DNA of 64,000 bases from a bacterium (GCA_029979505.1 JAPOHH010000001.1:166598-230597), one strand, 5' to 3'; positions 8,396-18,276 are shown, numbered from the stretch's first letter. Numbers and translations are program-made. The notes: a model not told the origin generated them from the sequence alone.

Positions 8396-9861
8396 CTTTT
8401 TGGTTTCATTAATGGAAAAAACAAGACATCACGTATAGATGTAGAATTTGTCAGTAGCATCACGAGTCTATCGATTCCAATACCAGCGCCAGCGGTTGGA
8501 GGCATACCATATTCCATGGCGGTAATAAAATCTTCATCATAATTCATTTGTTCATCATCTTTCTCAAGCTGTTCACTAAATCTCTGAGCTTGGTCTCTAG
8601 GATCATTAAGTTCAGAAAATCCATTAGCTATCTCTCTTCCTGCAATAAACAATTCAAATCTCTCTACAACTTCAGGATTACTGTCAAACCTTCTTGATAA
8701 TGGCGAAACTGCAGTGGGATATTCTGTTATGAATGTTGGATTAATAAGGTTGCCTTCAACTATTTTTTCAAAGATATCTAATTGAGTTTTAGCCAAAGAT
8801 TCTTTGATAGTAATTTCAATATTATTTGTCTTGCAGTATTTCTCGAGAGTCGAATAATCATTTATATTCTTTTCGTCTATACCATCGCAATACTTTACTA
8901 TTGAGTCATGAAAATTAAGCTTTTCAAAAGGTTTATCTGTAGCAATTTTATAGTCCTGATAATTAAATTTTTCATCTAGATTTAAAGCTTTTATTAAAGA
9001 TTTAATTAATTTCTCAATTACAGCCATGAGATAGTTATAATCTTCATAAGCCGCATAGAATTCAATCATAGTAAATTCAGGATTATGTTTTACAGACAGA
9101 CCTTCATTTCTAAAACTTCTATTTATTTCAAATACTTTTTCGAAGCCTCCTATAATTAGTCTTTTTAGATACAATTCAGGTGCAATTCTTAAAAATAAAT
9201 TCATATCAAGACTATTGTGATGTGTAATAAATGGCTTTGCTGCAGCACCTCCAGCTATAGGGTGCATCATAGGAGTTTCTACTTCTAGATAATTTTCATT
9301 TTCAAAATACTTCCTAATATGTGAGACAATTTTTATTCTATCTGTGAATACTTTTCTTGATTCTTCAGAAGTCATTAGGTCCACGTACCTTTGCCTATAT
9401 TTTATTTCTACATCTGACAGGCCATGAAATTTCTCTGGAAGCGGTCTAAGTGATTTAGATAAAATTATATATTCAGATACGTTTAATGATAGTTCTCCAG
9501 TTTTTGTTTTAAAAATTGTCCCTTTAACTCCGACTATATCTCCTAAATCAGTATGGTTAAGAAGTTTGTATGTATCTATACCTGTAGAATTTTTTGATAA
9601 AAAAAGCTGGAGTTTTCCAGACTCATCATGGAGATTAGCAAATGTTGAATTTCCCATTTTTCTTATTGTTAATAGCCTTCCACATAAAGCATATGTGTCT
9701 TTCTCAAACTCGAGATCTTCTTTGCTTTTTTCACCAAATTTTTTTCGTAACTCTTGTGTACTTTTATTTCTTTTGAAGGTGTTGGGATAAAGCTGAGATA
9801 ACTTTGATAGCTCATCAAGCTTCTTTTTTCTTTCCACGACTAGTTTGTTATCATCTGACAT
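8392..9861 (-). CDS. lysS: lysyl-tRNA synthetase, class II
   Basis: 489-residue class II LysRS. An N-terminal OB-fold anticodon domain (about 55-170, with GRLLTIRKMGNSTFANLHD) is followed by the catalytic domain with motif 2 (RSFRNEGLSVKHNPEFTMIE) and motif 3 (AGIGIDRLVMLL). Full length for the family. Last gene of the long translation operon; it begins 1 bp after prfB ends, the usual prfB-lysS arrangement. Confidence 0.98.
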   Translation of the reverse strand: MSDDNKLVVERKKKLDELSKLSQLYPNTFKRNKSTQELRKKFGEKSKEDLEFEKDTYALCGRLLTIRKMGNSTFANLHDESGKLQLFLSKNSTGIDTYKLLNHTDLGDIVGVKGTIFKTKTGELSLNVSEYIILSKSLRPLPEKFHGLSDVEIKYRQRYVDLMTSEESRKVFTDRIKIVSHIRKYFENENYLEVETPMMHPIAGGAAAKPFITHHNSLDMNLFLRIAPELYLKRLIIGGFEKVFEINRSFRNEGLSVKHNPEFTMIEFYAAYEDYNYLMAVIEKLIKSLIKALNLDEKFNYQDYKIATDKPFEKLNFHDSIVKYCDGIDEKNINDYSTLEKYCKTNNIEITIKESLAKTQLDIFEKIVEGNLINPTFITEYPTAVSPLSRRFDSNPEVVERFELFIAGREIANGFSELNDPRDQAQRFSEQLEKDDEQMNYDEDFITAMEYGMPPTAGAGIGIDRLVMLLTNSTSIRDVLFFPLMKPKS

Positions 9862-10984
9862 TTATAATCCTCTTTTCAAACTCTCTTGAATAAAATCATC
9901 TAAGTTGCCGTCTAGCACCGACTGTGTATTACCAGTCTCATAATTAGTCCTTAAATCTTTTATTCTAGAGTCATCTAGAACATATGATCTAATTTGATTG
10001 CCCCAGCTAATATCAGACTTCTCAGATTCAACTTGATTCTTTATTTCGTTTTTTTTATTTAATTCGTGTGCATATAGTTTAGCACGTAACTGCTTCATTG
10101 CTGATTCTTTATTTTTATGTTGAGATCTTCCATTTTGACACTGAACAACTAATTTAGTTGGTAGGTGCGTTATTCTAACAGCTGACTCTGTAGTATTGAC
10201 ATGCTGACCACCTGCTCCACTTGCTCTAAATACATCTATTCTCAAATCAGAGGGATTTATATCAATTTCAAATGAATCATCTACCTGAGGATATATAAAA
10301 ACTGATGCGAAAGATGTATGTCTTCGATTACCTGAGTCAAAAGGTGACTTTCTTACTAAGCGATGTACTCCAGTTTCAGTTCTCAACCATCCATAAGCGT
10401 AATCACCATTAACTTTTATGGTCACGTTTTTAAATCCTGCCACCTCGCCTTCACTTGATTCAGTAATTTCTGTAGAGAAAGCGTGTTTCTCAGTCCACTT
10501 TAGATACATTCTCATAATCATAGCAACCCAATCTTGAGCTTCGGTTCCACCAGATCCAGATTGAATATCAATATAGGCATCAGATTGATCGTTATCACCC
10601 TTAAACAGCTGTCTAAATGAGAGATTATCTAACTCTTTTGATGTTTTCTTGTGGAGTTGTAGTATCTCAGAAACCAAGGTATCGTCATAGGTATTATCCG
10701 CATCCACTACTATGCTATCAAGGGTATATGATATTAACTCAATGTCTGAACTGATATTGTCGATCATGCCTTTTAAAGTTGAGTAAGATTTTAACTTTTT
10801 ATTTAGCTCAGTTGATAAATCTCTATTTTCCCAAACGTCTGGATTATTCAGCTGATTATTAATATTACTAATGTGTTCATCAATGGAGTCATAGTCAAAC
10901 TAACCCCCTTAACTCATCAAACTTGAGCTTATTTATTTTTAGTTCCTCTAGGACATCAGTTATCTGCTCTCTTATTTTTGTCAT
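9862..10984 (-). CDS. prfB: peptide chain release factor 2, programmed +1 frameshift
   Basis: RF2 releases peptides at UGA and UAA. The gene is in two frames. A 29-codon first frame starts at the ATG at 10984 ([20 protein letters not shown]...) and ends at a UGA at 10897-10895. Reading resumes one base later with DYDSIDEH and runs to 9862, for a total of about 373 residues (E. coli: 365). Visible in the second frame: SPF (RKSPFDSG), the stop-codon recognition motif of RF2, and SGAGGQHVN, the GGQ peptide-release loop. An ATG at 10767 is internal and not the start. The ATG overlaps the stop of the upstream nuclease gene (ATGA), so the two are coupled. See the frameshift element. Confidence 0.96.
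10894..10909 (-). promoter_or_regulatory. prfB +1 recoding site with GUU slippery codon
   Basis: On the coding strand the site reads AGG GGG UUA GUU UGA C. The internal Shine-Dalgarno-like AGGGGG is at 10909-10904, the P-site codon GUU at 10900-10898 and the in-frame UGA at 10897-10895. Spacing is identical to the E. coli autoregulatory site, whose slippery codon is CUU. The +1 frame has a UAG at 10902-10900, so the shift can only occur on GUU. RF2 shortage lets the ribosome pause at UGA and slip, raising RF2 synthesis. Confidence 0.93.
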
Positions 10985-11646
10985 ACAGATATCTCCCTGT
11001 AGTATTCAAGCTTTTCTTTCCACATCATCTTATACTGATTTAATAGAGATAAGTCGGCTGTAAGTATATCATATTTATAAGTTTCTTTATAAACCACAAA
11101 TATCATAGCTTGTTCTATTTTTGTATTGTGCATTTTATCATGAGCTGAGGCATATGCAGCTAATTGCTGAAAATGTTCATCAATCATAAATGCACTTTTC
11201 TTTCTATATGTCGATTTATAATCAATAACAGTTAGCTTGTCATTTATTATTCCTAATAAGTCAAGGGTACCTGCATAACTATGATTGTCATGTACAGTAG
11301 CCTCAGATGCTATGAATTTATCAATTTTTGGAAATATATTTTCAATTATCACGTGACTTAATTTTAGTGCAATTTTCTCATTCTTATTGTCTTGGCAATC
11401 AATATCCTTCTGTGTTACGAAACAATCAAGATAATGGTGCATGAGATTACCAATTTCAAAAGAGTCAGTCTGTTTTGCTGAAAAATTATCGCCTTGTTTG
11501 TATCTGGATAGTCTTAGAATAGATGTAACACTCGGAACCAATATATTATTTATTTTATAATATCGAAAGTTGTTACGCTTTATTACCTGATTAACACTAT
11601 AGTGATATCCAGGCGTGAATTTTACTCCGTTATTTATCAAGGACAT
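10981..11646 (-). CDS. PD-(D/E)XK nuclease family protein
   Basis: 221 residues. The core GTLDLLGIINDKLTVIDYKS carries the D...(D/E)xK triad of the PD-(D/E)XK superfamily (Asp in GTLD; Asp-Tyr-Lys). An upstream IGNLMHHYLD supplies the helix with His, and HFQQLAAY gives the QxxxY motif of RecB/Cas4/MGME1-like exonucleases. I infer a single-strand DNA exonuclease or repair nuclease without partner helicase; the substrate is unknown. It lies between a MerR-like regulator (17-bp overlap) and prfB (4-bp ATGA overlap), an unusual place for a nuclease. Confidence 0.75.
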   Translation of the reverse strand: MSLINNGVKFTPGYHYSVNQVIKRNNFRYYKINNILVPSVTSILRLSRYKQGDNFSAKQTDSFEIGNLMHHYLDCFVTQKDIDCQDNKNEKIALKLSHVIIENIFPKIDKFIASEATVHDNHSYAGTLDLLGIINDKLTVIDYKSTYRKKSAFMIDEHFQQLAAYASAHDKMHNTKIEQAMIFVVYKETYKYDILTADLSLLNQYKMMWKEKLEYYREISV

Positions 11647-11971
11647 CGAGAATTTTTTGTATGTCTTTTTTCAATAGAGAATAAGTAGGGTCCTCATTAG
11701 TGGTCGTATCTGAGACAGATTCAAGTTTCTGCTTAGCTCCCTCTATTGTGAATCCTTGGGATGATATTAGTTCGTTTATTTTAAAAATAGTGAGAATATC
11801 ATTTTGGGTGTAGTATCTTCTGTTTCCTCTCCTTTTAGTTGGCTCGAGCATATTGAATTCTTTTTCCCAATATCTCAAAATATGTGTTTTAATATGAGTG
11901 ATTTTTGAAACCTCTCCTATTGTAAAATATCTTTTATTAGGTATCTCTATAGAGTTACTCAACTCCATCAT
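11630..11971 (-). CDS. MerR family transcriptional regulator
   Basis: 113 residues. The N-terminal winged helix ([27 protein letters not shown], with [12 protein letters not shown] as the wing) is the MerR DNA-binding domain. The C-terminal ~45 residues are a short helix with no metal-binding cysteines. A MerR-like gene after ihfA is conserved in many gammaproteobacteria; its target is not known. Overlaps ihfA by 17 bp. Either of two consecutive ATGs could be the start. Confidence 0.88.
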   Translation of the reverse strand: MMELSNSIEIPNKRYFTIGEVSKITHIKTHILRYWEKEFNMLEPTKRRGNRRYYTQNDILTIFKINELISSQGFTIEGAKQKLESVSDTTTNEDPTYSLLKKDIQKILDVLDK

Positions 11972-12251
11972 ATGCCTCTAATTTAGATTTTAATTTTAAA
12001 CCAGATTTGAAAGTTACAACCCTTCTCTCTGAGATAGTTACTTCTTCACCTGTTTTTGGATTTCTTCCTGGCCTTGGTGACTTATTTCTGAGTATAAAGT
12101 TACCAAATCCGGATAGTTTAATATCATTTCCATTTTCAAGTGATTTTTTAATTTGTTCAAAAAAACACTCTATTAATTCCTTAGCTTCTCTTTTGTTAAG
12201 CCCCACTTCACTGTGGACCATTTCAACGAGAGAATCTTTTGTAATTGTCAT
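11955..12251 (-). CDS. ihfA: integration host factor subunit alpha
   Basis: 98 residues of the HU/IHF fold that bends DNA sharply as an alpha/beta heterodimer. The beta-arm tip [10 protein letters not shown] carries the intercalating proline, preceded by LSGFGNF. The N-terminus [25 protein letters not shown] is typical of IhfA. Two bp after pheT, the standard pheT-ihfA order, which distinguishes it from ihfB or hup. Confidence 0.96.
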   Translation of the reverse strand: MTITKDSLVEMVHSEVGLNKREAKELIECFFEQIKKSLENGNDIKLSGFGNFILRNKSPRPGRNPKTGEEVTISERRVVTFKSGLKLKSKLEAYDGVE

Positions 12252-12253
12252 AC

Positions 12254-14239
12254 CTATATTTCTTGTATTTTTATCTTATGCTTATTATCTAGATTACTAA
12301 TAACTTTATTGATATCTTCTATAATGTCTTTGTCCTCTAAAGTTTTACGATTAGATTGAAGACAGATCTCTAAAGTCACATTTCTATTATTTGATTGTAG
12401 TTTATCTTTATTGATAAATATATCTTTAATTCTTATATTTTTCATGTATTTATAGCTTTCTTCTCTAAGTTCATCAATGATATTCAATACATTAGTTTCA
12501 ATATTTGTAATTATCGTAATGTCTTTATATACAGCTGGAAATTGTGATAATTCTTTGAAAATAAGCTTATCTTTAAATGAAATGTTATTTATACAAAGCT
12601 CGAACGCATAAACTGATGCCTTAAGGTTAAAGTCATCGACAACACTCGGAGAGACTAATCCGCATTCACCTATAACTTTATTGTCAATTAGGACTTCGAG
12701 AGAGTTATCTTTATCGAAATAGACCGAATTATTGTTTTGTTGAAATATAGCATCAGGAAAGATGGATAGAATATGCGATTTTAAATCTGCAATACCAAAT
12801 AGATAACTATTTGCAACAAGATCGACAGATGACTTATTGCCATATACTACAGCTGACAAAACTTTCGGTTCAATAATTTTGGCTTTGTCTTTAAGGTAGG
12901 TTTTTCCTATTTCAAATAATTGAATACTTTTCTGCTGTCTATTAGAATTATAAACTATATTACTTAATAATCCTGGCAACAAAGATTCTCTCATAACAGA
13001 CTTTTCTACTGAAATCGGATTTTCCAATCTGAGACTTCTTGACTTGTCTGAATAATTTTTTGAGATAAATGTGAAATTTATTACTTCTTTATATCCAAGA
13101 GTTACTAACTTCTCATCAAAATTATAAGAATGATTCCTATTAGCAGGAGGAATACATAAAGGTGCTTCCTTAATGTTATCAAATCCAAATATTCTGCTGA
13201 CCTCCTCAACCAAATCATAATTATTTGTGATATCAAAACGGTAGCTAGGTATTATTGCTTTCTTAGCTTTCAAAGTTATACCTAGATTACGCAGTATTGA
13301 TTTAATATTTTTTGTACCGATATCTACGCCGAGGATTCTTTTAAAGAGATTTGAATCATAATTAAAAGTCTTTTCTTTTGTTAATAAGCTTTTTTTACTA
13401 ATTTTAGTAACTATGCACTTATCAATAATTAGAAGATCAGATAATAAAAAATGTATTCTTGATAATGCATAGTCTACTAAATTATAATCTACTCCTCTTT
13501 CAAATCTATAAGACGAATCAGTCTGAATTCTAAGCTTCCTTGAGAGCAATCGTACAATATCAGGTACAAAAAATGCACTCTCAAAAAGAATGTTCTTGGT
13601 TGTTATGCTTACTGCTGATTTTTTGCTTCCAATCACACCGGGTAATGCATGAATGACATTTTTTTCATCTACAATTACTGCAGTACCTTTGTCAATTATA
13701 TGTTCTTTGTTGTCGATACCTATGAATTTATTTTTTTTCTTAAGTTTTGTAATTGATAATTTGCCATTAATTTTATCTAAATCAAATGCATGCGTTGGTT
13801 GACCAATCTCAAGCATTACATAATTTGATATATCTACAATAATATTTACAGTTGCTATATCAGCCTGTTTAAGCTTTCTGACTATTTGATTAGGAGTTTT
13901 AGTATTAATATTAATATTGTCCAAAATCATATACCTATATTCAGGTGAAATCATAGGATCAACGTCTTTAATTTTGATATTTTTATTTGTCGAAAATATT
14001 TTAGAGCTAGATGGCTTATTAATTTTTTTTCCTTTGTATGCACTAAGATCTCTAGCGGTCCCATAAACAGACAGACAATCACCTCTGTTCGGTGTAAATT
14101 CGATATCAATCACATAATCATCTTTATCTTTTACAATTGTATCGACTTCAAGGCCAAGCTTAGTAAGATCGTTTTCTAGATTAATATTTGACTTAGATAT
14201 TGGCACGAATTCAGAAAGCCAGTTTTTACTTATTTTCAT
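12254..14239 (-). CDS. pheT: phenylalanyl-tRNA synthetase beta subunit lacking the B2 OB domain
   Basis: 661 residues against about 795 in E. coli. The N-terminus [15 protein letters not shown]...GLEVD (1-33) passes almost directly to [13 protein letters not shown] (about 44-56). The ~110-residue EMAP-like OB-fold tRNA-binding domain (B2) that normally separates them is missing. The rest is present: B3/B4 editing region ([28 protein letters not shown]), B5, the catalytic-like core ([21 protein letters not shown]) and the C-terminal anticodon-binding domain beginning [14 protein letters not shown]. It works as an alpha2beta2 tetramer with PheS; the two genes overlap by 4 bp. The frame is unbroken, so this is a domain loss and not a sequencing break. 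Confidence 0.97.
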   Translation of the reverse strand: MKISKNWLSEFVPISKSNINLENDLTKLGLEVDTIVKDKDDYVIDIEFTPNRGDCLSVYGTARDLSAYKGKKINKPSSSKIFSTNKNIKIKDVDPMISPEYRYMILDNININTKTPNQIVRKLKQADIATVNIIVDISNYVMLEIGQPTHAFDLDKINGKLSITKLKKKNKFIGIDNKEHIIDKGTAVIVDEKNVIHALPGVIGSKKSAVSITTKNILFESAFFVPDIVRLLSRKLRIQTDSSYRFERGVDYNLVDYALSRIHFLLSDLLIIDKCIVTKISKKSLLTKEKTFNYDSNLFKRILGVDIGTKNIKSILRNLGITLKAKKAIIPSYRFDITNNYDLVEEVSRIFGFDNIKEAPLCIPPANRNHSYNFDEKLVTLGYKEVINFTFISKNYSDKSRSLRLENPISVEKSVMRESLLPGLLSNIVYNSNRQQKSIQLFEIGKTYLKDKAKIIEPKVLSAVVYGNKSSVDLVANSYLFGIADLKSHILSIFPDAIFQQNNNSVYFDKDNSLEVLIDNKVIGECGLVSPSVVDDFNLKASVYAFELCINNISFKDKLIFKELSQFPAVYKDITIITNIETNVLNIIDELREESYKYMKNIRIKDIFINKDKLQSNNRNVTLEICLQSNRKTLEDKDIIEDINKVISNLDNKHKIKIQEI

Positions 14240-15225
14240 GATAGTCTAATATTTTTAAATTGTTCTAAGAAATTAATATCGTTTTCGAAGAAAACTCTTA
14301 AATCTTTTATTTGATATGCCAGCATGGCAAATCTCTCAATACCTAAACCAAATGCAAACCCTGAATATTTTTTTGAATCTATATTTACATTTTTTAAAAC
14401 GTTAGGATGTACCATACCGCAACCTAAAACTTCCAACCATTTATTATTGAACATAATATCCATCTCTGCAGACGGTTCAGTAAATGGAAAATAAGAAGGT
14501 CTGAATCTTGTTTTAATATTCTTATTATCAAAAAAATCACTTATAAAATTATTCAATATCCATTTCAAATTACTGAAAGTAATGTCAGTATCTACACATA
14601 AGCCCTCTATTTGATGGAACATTGGTGAGTGTGTAGGGTCAGAATCACATCTGTATACTCTCCCTGGAGCAAGCACCCTAAAAGGTGGGGCAGAATTTTC
14701 CATTGCATGAATTTGCACTGAAGAAGTATGTGTTCTTAATAATAATTTGTTGTTTAAATAAAAAGTATCATGCATATCTCTAGCAGGATGATTATCTCCA
14801 ATATTTAGTGACTCAAAATTATAATGTTCCGTCTCAATTTCAGGACCATCATGAATATCAAATCCATATTTTAAAAAAATATTCTCTATTCTTTTTATAA
14901 CTAGAGAAATAGGATGATGAGATCCATTATTGTGATGTCTAGGAGGTACATCTAGATCTATTTTTATGGTCGATTGATTTGTTACTTTCAGACTATCAAG
15001 CTTTTTATCCAACAATAATAAAAGAGTATTTTTGACATTATTTAGCTCAACACCAAATTTTTTTCTTTCTTCTTGATTTAGTTTTTTGATTGAAGCAAAT
15101 AAGGAAGTCAGTAAACCTTTTTTGCCAAGATATTTTGATTTGACTTGTAATAAATCATGTTCTTTATTACATGATTTTAAATCTTCTTTAAGTAAATATT
15201 CTAAATCAGTATGGTTTATATCCAT
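14236..15225 (-). CDS. pheS: phenylalanyl-tRNA synthetase alpha subunit
   Basis: 329 residues, the normal length. An N-terminal coiled-coil (about 1-85) that contacts tRNA precedes the class II catalytic core. Visible: GPEIETEHYNFESLNIGDNH, motif 2 RVYRCDSDPTHSPMFHQIEG and motif 3 AFGLGIERFAMLAY, ending DLRVFFENDINFLEQF. It provides the active site for charging tRNA-Phe. Confidence 0.98.
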   Translation of the reverse strand: MDINHTDLEYLLKEDLKSCNKEHDLLQVKSKYLGKKGLLTSLFASIKKLNQEERKKFGVELNNVKNTLLLLLDKKLDSLKVTNQSTIKIDLDVPPRHHNNGSHHPISLVIKRIENIFLKYGFDIHDGPEIETEHYNFESLNIGDNHPARDMHDTFYLNNKLLLRTHTSSVQIHAMENSAPPFRVLAPGRVYRCDSDPTHSPMFHQIEGLCVDTDITFSNLKWILNNFISDFFDNKNIKTRFRPSYFPFTEPSAEMDIMFNNKWLEVLGCGMVHPNVLKNVNIDSKKYSGFAFGLGIERFAMLAYQIKDLRVFFENDINFLEQFKNIRLS

Positions 15226-15239
15226 AACATAAAGAAGTC

Positions 15240-15590
15240 TTAATTTGGAAGTACAGTCTTAACTATGTTTGTAAATTTTTCTGGATTATTGGATGCAATA
15301 TCAGCTAAGATTTTTCTGTCTATTTCTAATTCAGATTTATGTAAGTAATTCATAAATTGACTATATGAGAGATTATTGAGTCTAGCTGCGGCATTAATTT
15401 TTGTAATCCAAAGTGATCTAAACTGTCTTTTCTTTTGTCTTCTATCACGATAGGCATATTGACCAGCCTTAATCACGGCTTGTTTTGCTACCCTATAAAC
15501 ACGACTTCTAGCACCTTTGTATCCTTTTGCAAGTTTAAGAATTTTTTTATGCCTAGCGCCTGCAATTACACCTCTTTTAACTCTTGCCAT
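15240..15590 (-). CDS. rplT: 50S ribosomal protein L20
   Basis: 116 residues. [28 protein letters not shown] basic N-terminus, [19 protein letters not shown] and [13 protein letters not shown] are the family's conserved blocks. L20 binds 23S rRNA early in assembly and in E. coli also represses the rpmI-rplT messenger. Fourteen bp after rpmI, 14 bp before pheS. Confidence 0.98.
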   Translation of the reverse strand: MARVKRGVIAGARHKKILKLAKGYKGARSRVYRVAKQAVIKAGQYAYRDRRQKKRQFRSLWITKINAAARLNNLSYSQFMNYLHKSELEIDRKILADIASNNPEKFTNIVKTVLPN

Positions 15591-15604
15591 GTTTTAAAAT
15601 CTCC

Positions 15605-15799
15605 CTAATAAGGTAACATGCGATTAATCGCCGCTTTGTCTGCTGCGCTTATCACTACGTCGTCTCTTAAATGTCTCTTTCTTTTAGTGCTTTTCTTAGT
15701 AAGAATATGACTACGATGAGACTGACCTCTCTTTACATTGCCTGTAGGTGTTTTCTTAAACCTTTTTGCGGCACCGCTATGTGATTTCATTTTTGGCAT
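15605..15799 (-). CDS. rpmI: 50S ribosomal protein L35
   Basis: 64 residues, full length. [20 protein letters not shown] and the closing [13 protein letters not shown] are diagnostic. Lies in the conserved infC-rpmI-rplT order, 39 bp after infC. Confidence 0.98.
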   Translation of the reverse strand: MPKMKSHSGAAKRFKKTPTGNVKRGQSHRSHILTKKSTKRKRHLRDDVVISAADKAAINRMLPY

Positions 15800-15838
15800 A
15801 ACTTACTCTTACTAAATATTTTGGGTAGTATATCCTAT

Positions 15839-16354
15839 TTATTTCTTCGGTGCTATAACCATTACAATTTGTCTTCCTTCAAATGCAGGTTTTTGCTCGA
15901 TTAGACCGTAATCAAATAAATCTTTTTCAACTCTTTCAAGGAATTCACGCCCAATTACCTGATGCGCAGCCTCTCTGCCTCTGAATCTCATAGTAATTTT
16001 AGCTTTGTCTCCTCCTTGAAGAAACTTAATGAGATTTTTAAGTTTAACCTGATAATCTGCCTCTTCTGTTCCAGGTCTAAATTTAATCTCTTTTACTTGA
16101 ATTTGCTTTTGCTTTTTTTTGGCTGCGTGAGCTTTTTTGGATTGTTCAAACTTATATTTCCCAAAATCCATAACTCTACAAACTGGCGGTACTTGGTTTG
16201 CAACAATTTCAACTAAATCTAAATCCTCATTTTTAGCTATTTCTAGTGCTTTAGCTTTAGTTACTACACCCACTTGGTCACCTGAAGATGATATTAAGCG
16301 AACTTCGGTAGCATTAATGCGCTCATTAATTCGCATTCTTTTAATGTTCGATAT
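15839..16354 (-). CDS. infC: translation initiation factor IF-3, probable AUA start
   Basis: IF3 discriminates against non-canonical start codons and elongator tRNA in the P site. The N-domain ([14 protein letters not shown]), basic linker ([14 protein letters not shown]) and C-domain ([28 protein letters not shown]) are all present. The first ATG (16336) would have its AGGAG (16366-16362) 25 bp away. The in-frame AUA at 16354 is 7 bp from it, and gives [13 protein letters not shown], closer to the basic N-terminus of E. coli IF3. AUC at 16357 and AUU at 16345 are also in frame. E. coli infC starts with AUU for autoregulation. Gene identity is certain; the AUA start is inferred from spacing. 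Confidence 0.93.
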   Translation of the reverse strand: MSNIKRMRINERINATEVRLISSSGDQVGVVTKAKALEIAKNEDLDLVEIVANQVPPVCRVMDFGKYKFEQSKKAHAAKKKQKQIQVKEIKFRPGTEEADYQVKLKNLIKFLQGGDKAKITMRFRGREAAHQVIGREFLERVEKDLFDYGLIEQKPAFEGRQIVMVIAPKK

Positions 16355-16361
16355 GATTGTT

Positions 16362-16366
16362 CTCCT
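16362..16366 (-). promoter_or_regulatory. infC ribosome binding site that decides the start
   Basis: AGGAG in the thrS-infC gap. It is 7 bp from an in-frame AUA, 4 bp from AUC, 16 bp from AUU and 25 bp from the first ATG. Optimal spacing points to AUA, or secondarily AUC, as the initiator. Confidence 0.65.
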
Positions 16367-16372
16367 ATATAG

Positions 16373-18259
16373 TTAATTTATCTCGTTTTTTAGTAATTCG
16401 CAAAATTGCTCAAGGTTCATACTGCCTAAATCTTTGCCCAATCTATCTCTTACAGTAACTTTCTTATCCTCCAGCTCTTTATCACCAATGATAAGCATGT
16501 ATGGTACCCTAGTCATCGCATGATTTCTAATTTTGTAACCAATCTTTTCATTACTTAGATCGCATTCTGATCTGAAACCAAGTTCAAGTAAGTTATGATT
16601 AATCGTAGCTGAATATTCTCTATGCTTGTCAGTAATATTTAAAATAGCAACTTGTGTAGGAGCTAACCAAACTGGTAAATTACCAGAGTAATGCTCTATT
16701 AATATTCCTACGAATCTTTCTAGTGACCCTAGAATTGCTCGATGTATCATAACAGGAGTCACTTTATTTCCATCAGTATCAATATATGAGGCGTCAAGTC
16801 TGCCAGGCATAGAAAAATCAAGTTGTATCGTTCCTAATTGCCATACTCTCGACAAAGAATCTTTAAGTGAAAAATCAATTTTAGGTCCATAAAAAGCCCC
16901 ATCTCCTGGATTAATAGTAAATTCAATATTATTTAAATCCAAAGCTTTTTTCAGACTATCCTCTGCTTTATCCCAAATTTCTTCTGATCCAACTCTTTTT
17001 TCAGGACGTGTTGAGAGTTCAATCTTTAAATCATTAAATCCAAATTTATTATAAATAGTTTTTATATCATTGATTAATAATGATATTTCATCTTCAATTT
17101 GATCTGAAGTACAAAATATATGTGCATCATCTTGGGTGAATGCGCGTATTCGAAGAAGGCCGTGCAGAGTTCCTGATGGTTCATTCCTGTGTACTACACC
17201 AAATTCTGCATATTTCAATGGCAAGTCTTTATAGCTTTTGAGTCCCTGATTAAATACCTGAATATGTCCAGGGCAACTCATAGGTTTAATTGCAAACTCT
17301 TTTTTCTCAGAGCCTACATCAAATATTAGCTCACCAAATTTATCTAAGTGGCCAGATTTTTTCCAAAGGCTTTTATCTAATATCTGAGGAGTATTAATGA
17401 CTTTATAATTATTTTTTCTCAGATGATTTGTAATAAAGTCCTTAATTAAATTGAAAACTGTCCAGCCTTTATCATGCCAAAATACCATACCCGGAGATTC
17501 TTCTTGAAAATGAAATAGATCAAGTTTTTTGCCTAAAAGTCTATGATCCCTTTTCTCTGCTTCTTCTAAAGTTTTAAGATAATTGTCTTGTTCCTCTAGA
17601 CTAGGCCATGCAGTTCCATATATTCTCGTTAGAGCTTGATTATTGGAGTTTCCTTTCCAATAAGAACCTGAGGTTTTCATAAGCTTAAATGCCTTGATAT
17701 GTCTTGTGTTTGTAAGGTGGGGTCCTCTACACATATCTATGTATTCTTCGTGATAATACACAGCTATGGTTTCATCATTATCAATTTCTTTAAGTAATTC
17801 AACTTTATATGGCTCATTCCTATGAGAAAAAATATTAATTGCTTCCTCTTTAGATACAACGCTTCTCACAATTGGATAATTTTTTTTAGCAAGCTTTCTC
17901 ATCCTATTCTCTATAAGCTTAAGATCTTTTTCTGTAATTGGTTGATTTGACAAAATATCATAATAAAACCCATTATCTATCACAGGACCAATAACCATTT
18001 TAACTTCTGGATAGATTTGTTTAATCGCGTGACCAAATATATGTGCGCATGTGTGCCTCAAGATATCTAAGCCTTCTTTATGGTCTGTAGTAACAAGTTT
18101 TATATATGAATTATCAACAACAGTATCAGATAGGTCTTTTAAATTATCATCTACAATAGCAGCGACTATATTCTTATCTTTAAAATGCTTTCTTATTACA
18201 TCTTCAAGAGTGTCATCGTTTTCAACGGCTAAATTTTTATCATTTACTGTAATTTTCAT
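16373..18259 (-). CDS. thrS: threonyl-tRNA synthetase
   Basis: 628 residues. The N-terminal TGS domain (1-62) is followed by the zinc-dependent editing domain with HTCAHIFGHA and YIDMCRGPHL, which removes serine. The class II core has RNEPSGTLHGLLRIRAFTQDD and HRAILGSLERFVGILIEHY, and the C-terminal anticodon domain starts near APTQVAILNITD. Full length. The gene starts 17 bp after the mature end of tRNA-Val, so it is probably carried on the tRNA precursor. Confidence 0.98.
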   Translation of the reverse strand: MKITVNDKNLAVENDDTLEDVIRKHFKDKNIVAAIVDDNLKDLSDTVVDNSYIKLVTTDHKEGLDILRHTCAHIFGHAIKQIYPEVKMVIGPVIDNGFYYDILSNQPITEKDLKLIENRMRKLAKKNYPIVRSVVSKEEAINIFSHRNEPYKVELLKEIDNDETIAVYYHEEYIDMCRGPHLTNTRHIKAFKLMKTSGSYWKGNSNNQALTRIYGTAWPSLEEQDNYLKTLEEAEKRDHRLLGKKLDLFHFQEESPGMVFWHDKGWTVFNLIKDFITNHLRKNNYKVINTPQILDKSLWKKSGHLDKFGELIFDVGSEKKEFAIKPMSCPGHIQVFNQGLKSYKDLPLKYAEFGVVHRNEPSGTLHGLLRIRAFTQDDAHIFCTSDQIEDEISLLINDIKTIYNKFGFNDLKIELSTRPEKRVGSEEIWDKAEDSLKKALDLNNIEFTINPGDGAFYGPKIDFSLKDSLSRVWQLGTIQLDFSMPGRLDASYIDTDGNKVTPVMIHRAILGSLERFVGILIEHYSGNLPVWLAPTQVAILNITDKHREYSATINHNLLELGFRSECDLSNEKIGYKIRNHAMTRVPYMLIIGDKELEDKKVTVRDRLGKDLGSMNLEQFCELLKNEIN

Positions 18260-18276
18260 AATATCTCAATTTCTAT

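Noticed and set aside
9862..10984. prfB as a frameshifted pseudogene or a sequencing error
   Set aside because: The SD-like AGGGGG, spacing, UGA and following DYD match the known RF2 programmed frameshift; both halves are well conserved.
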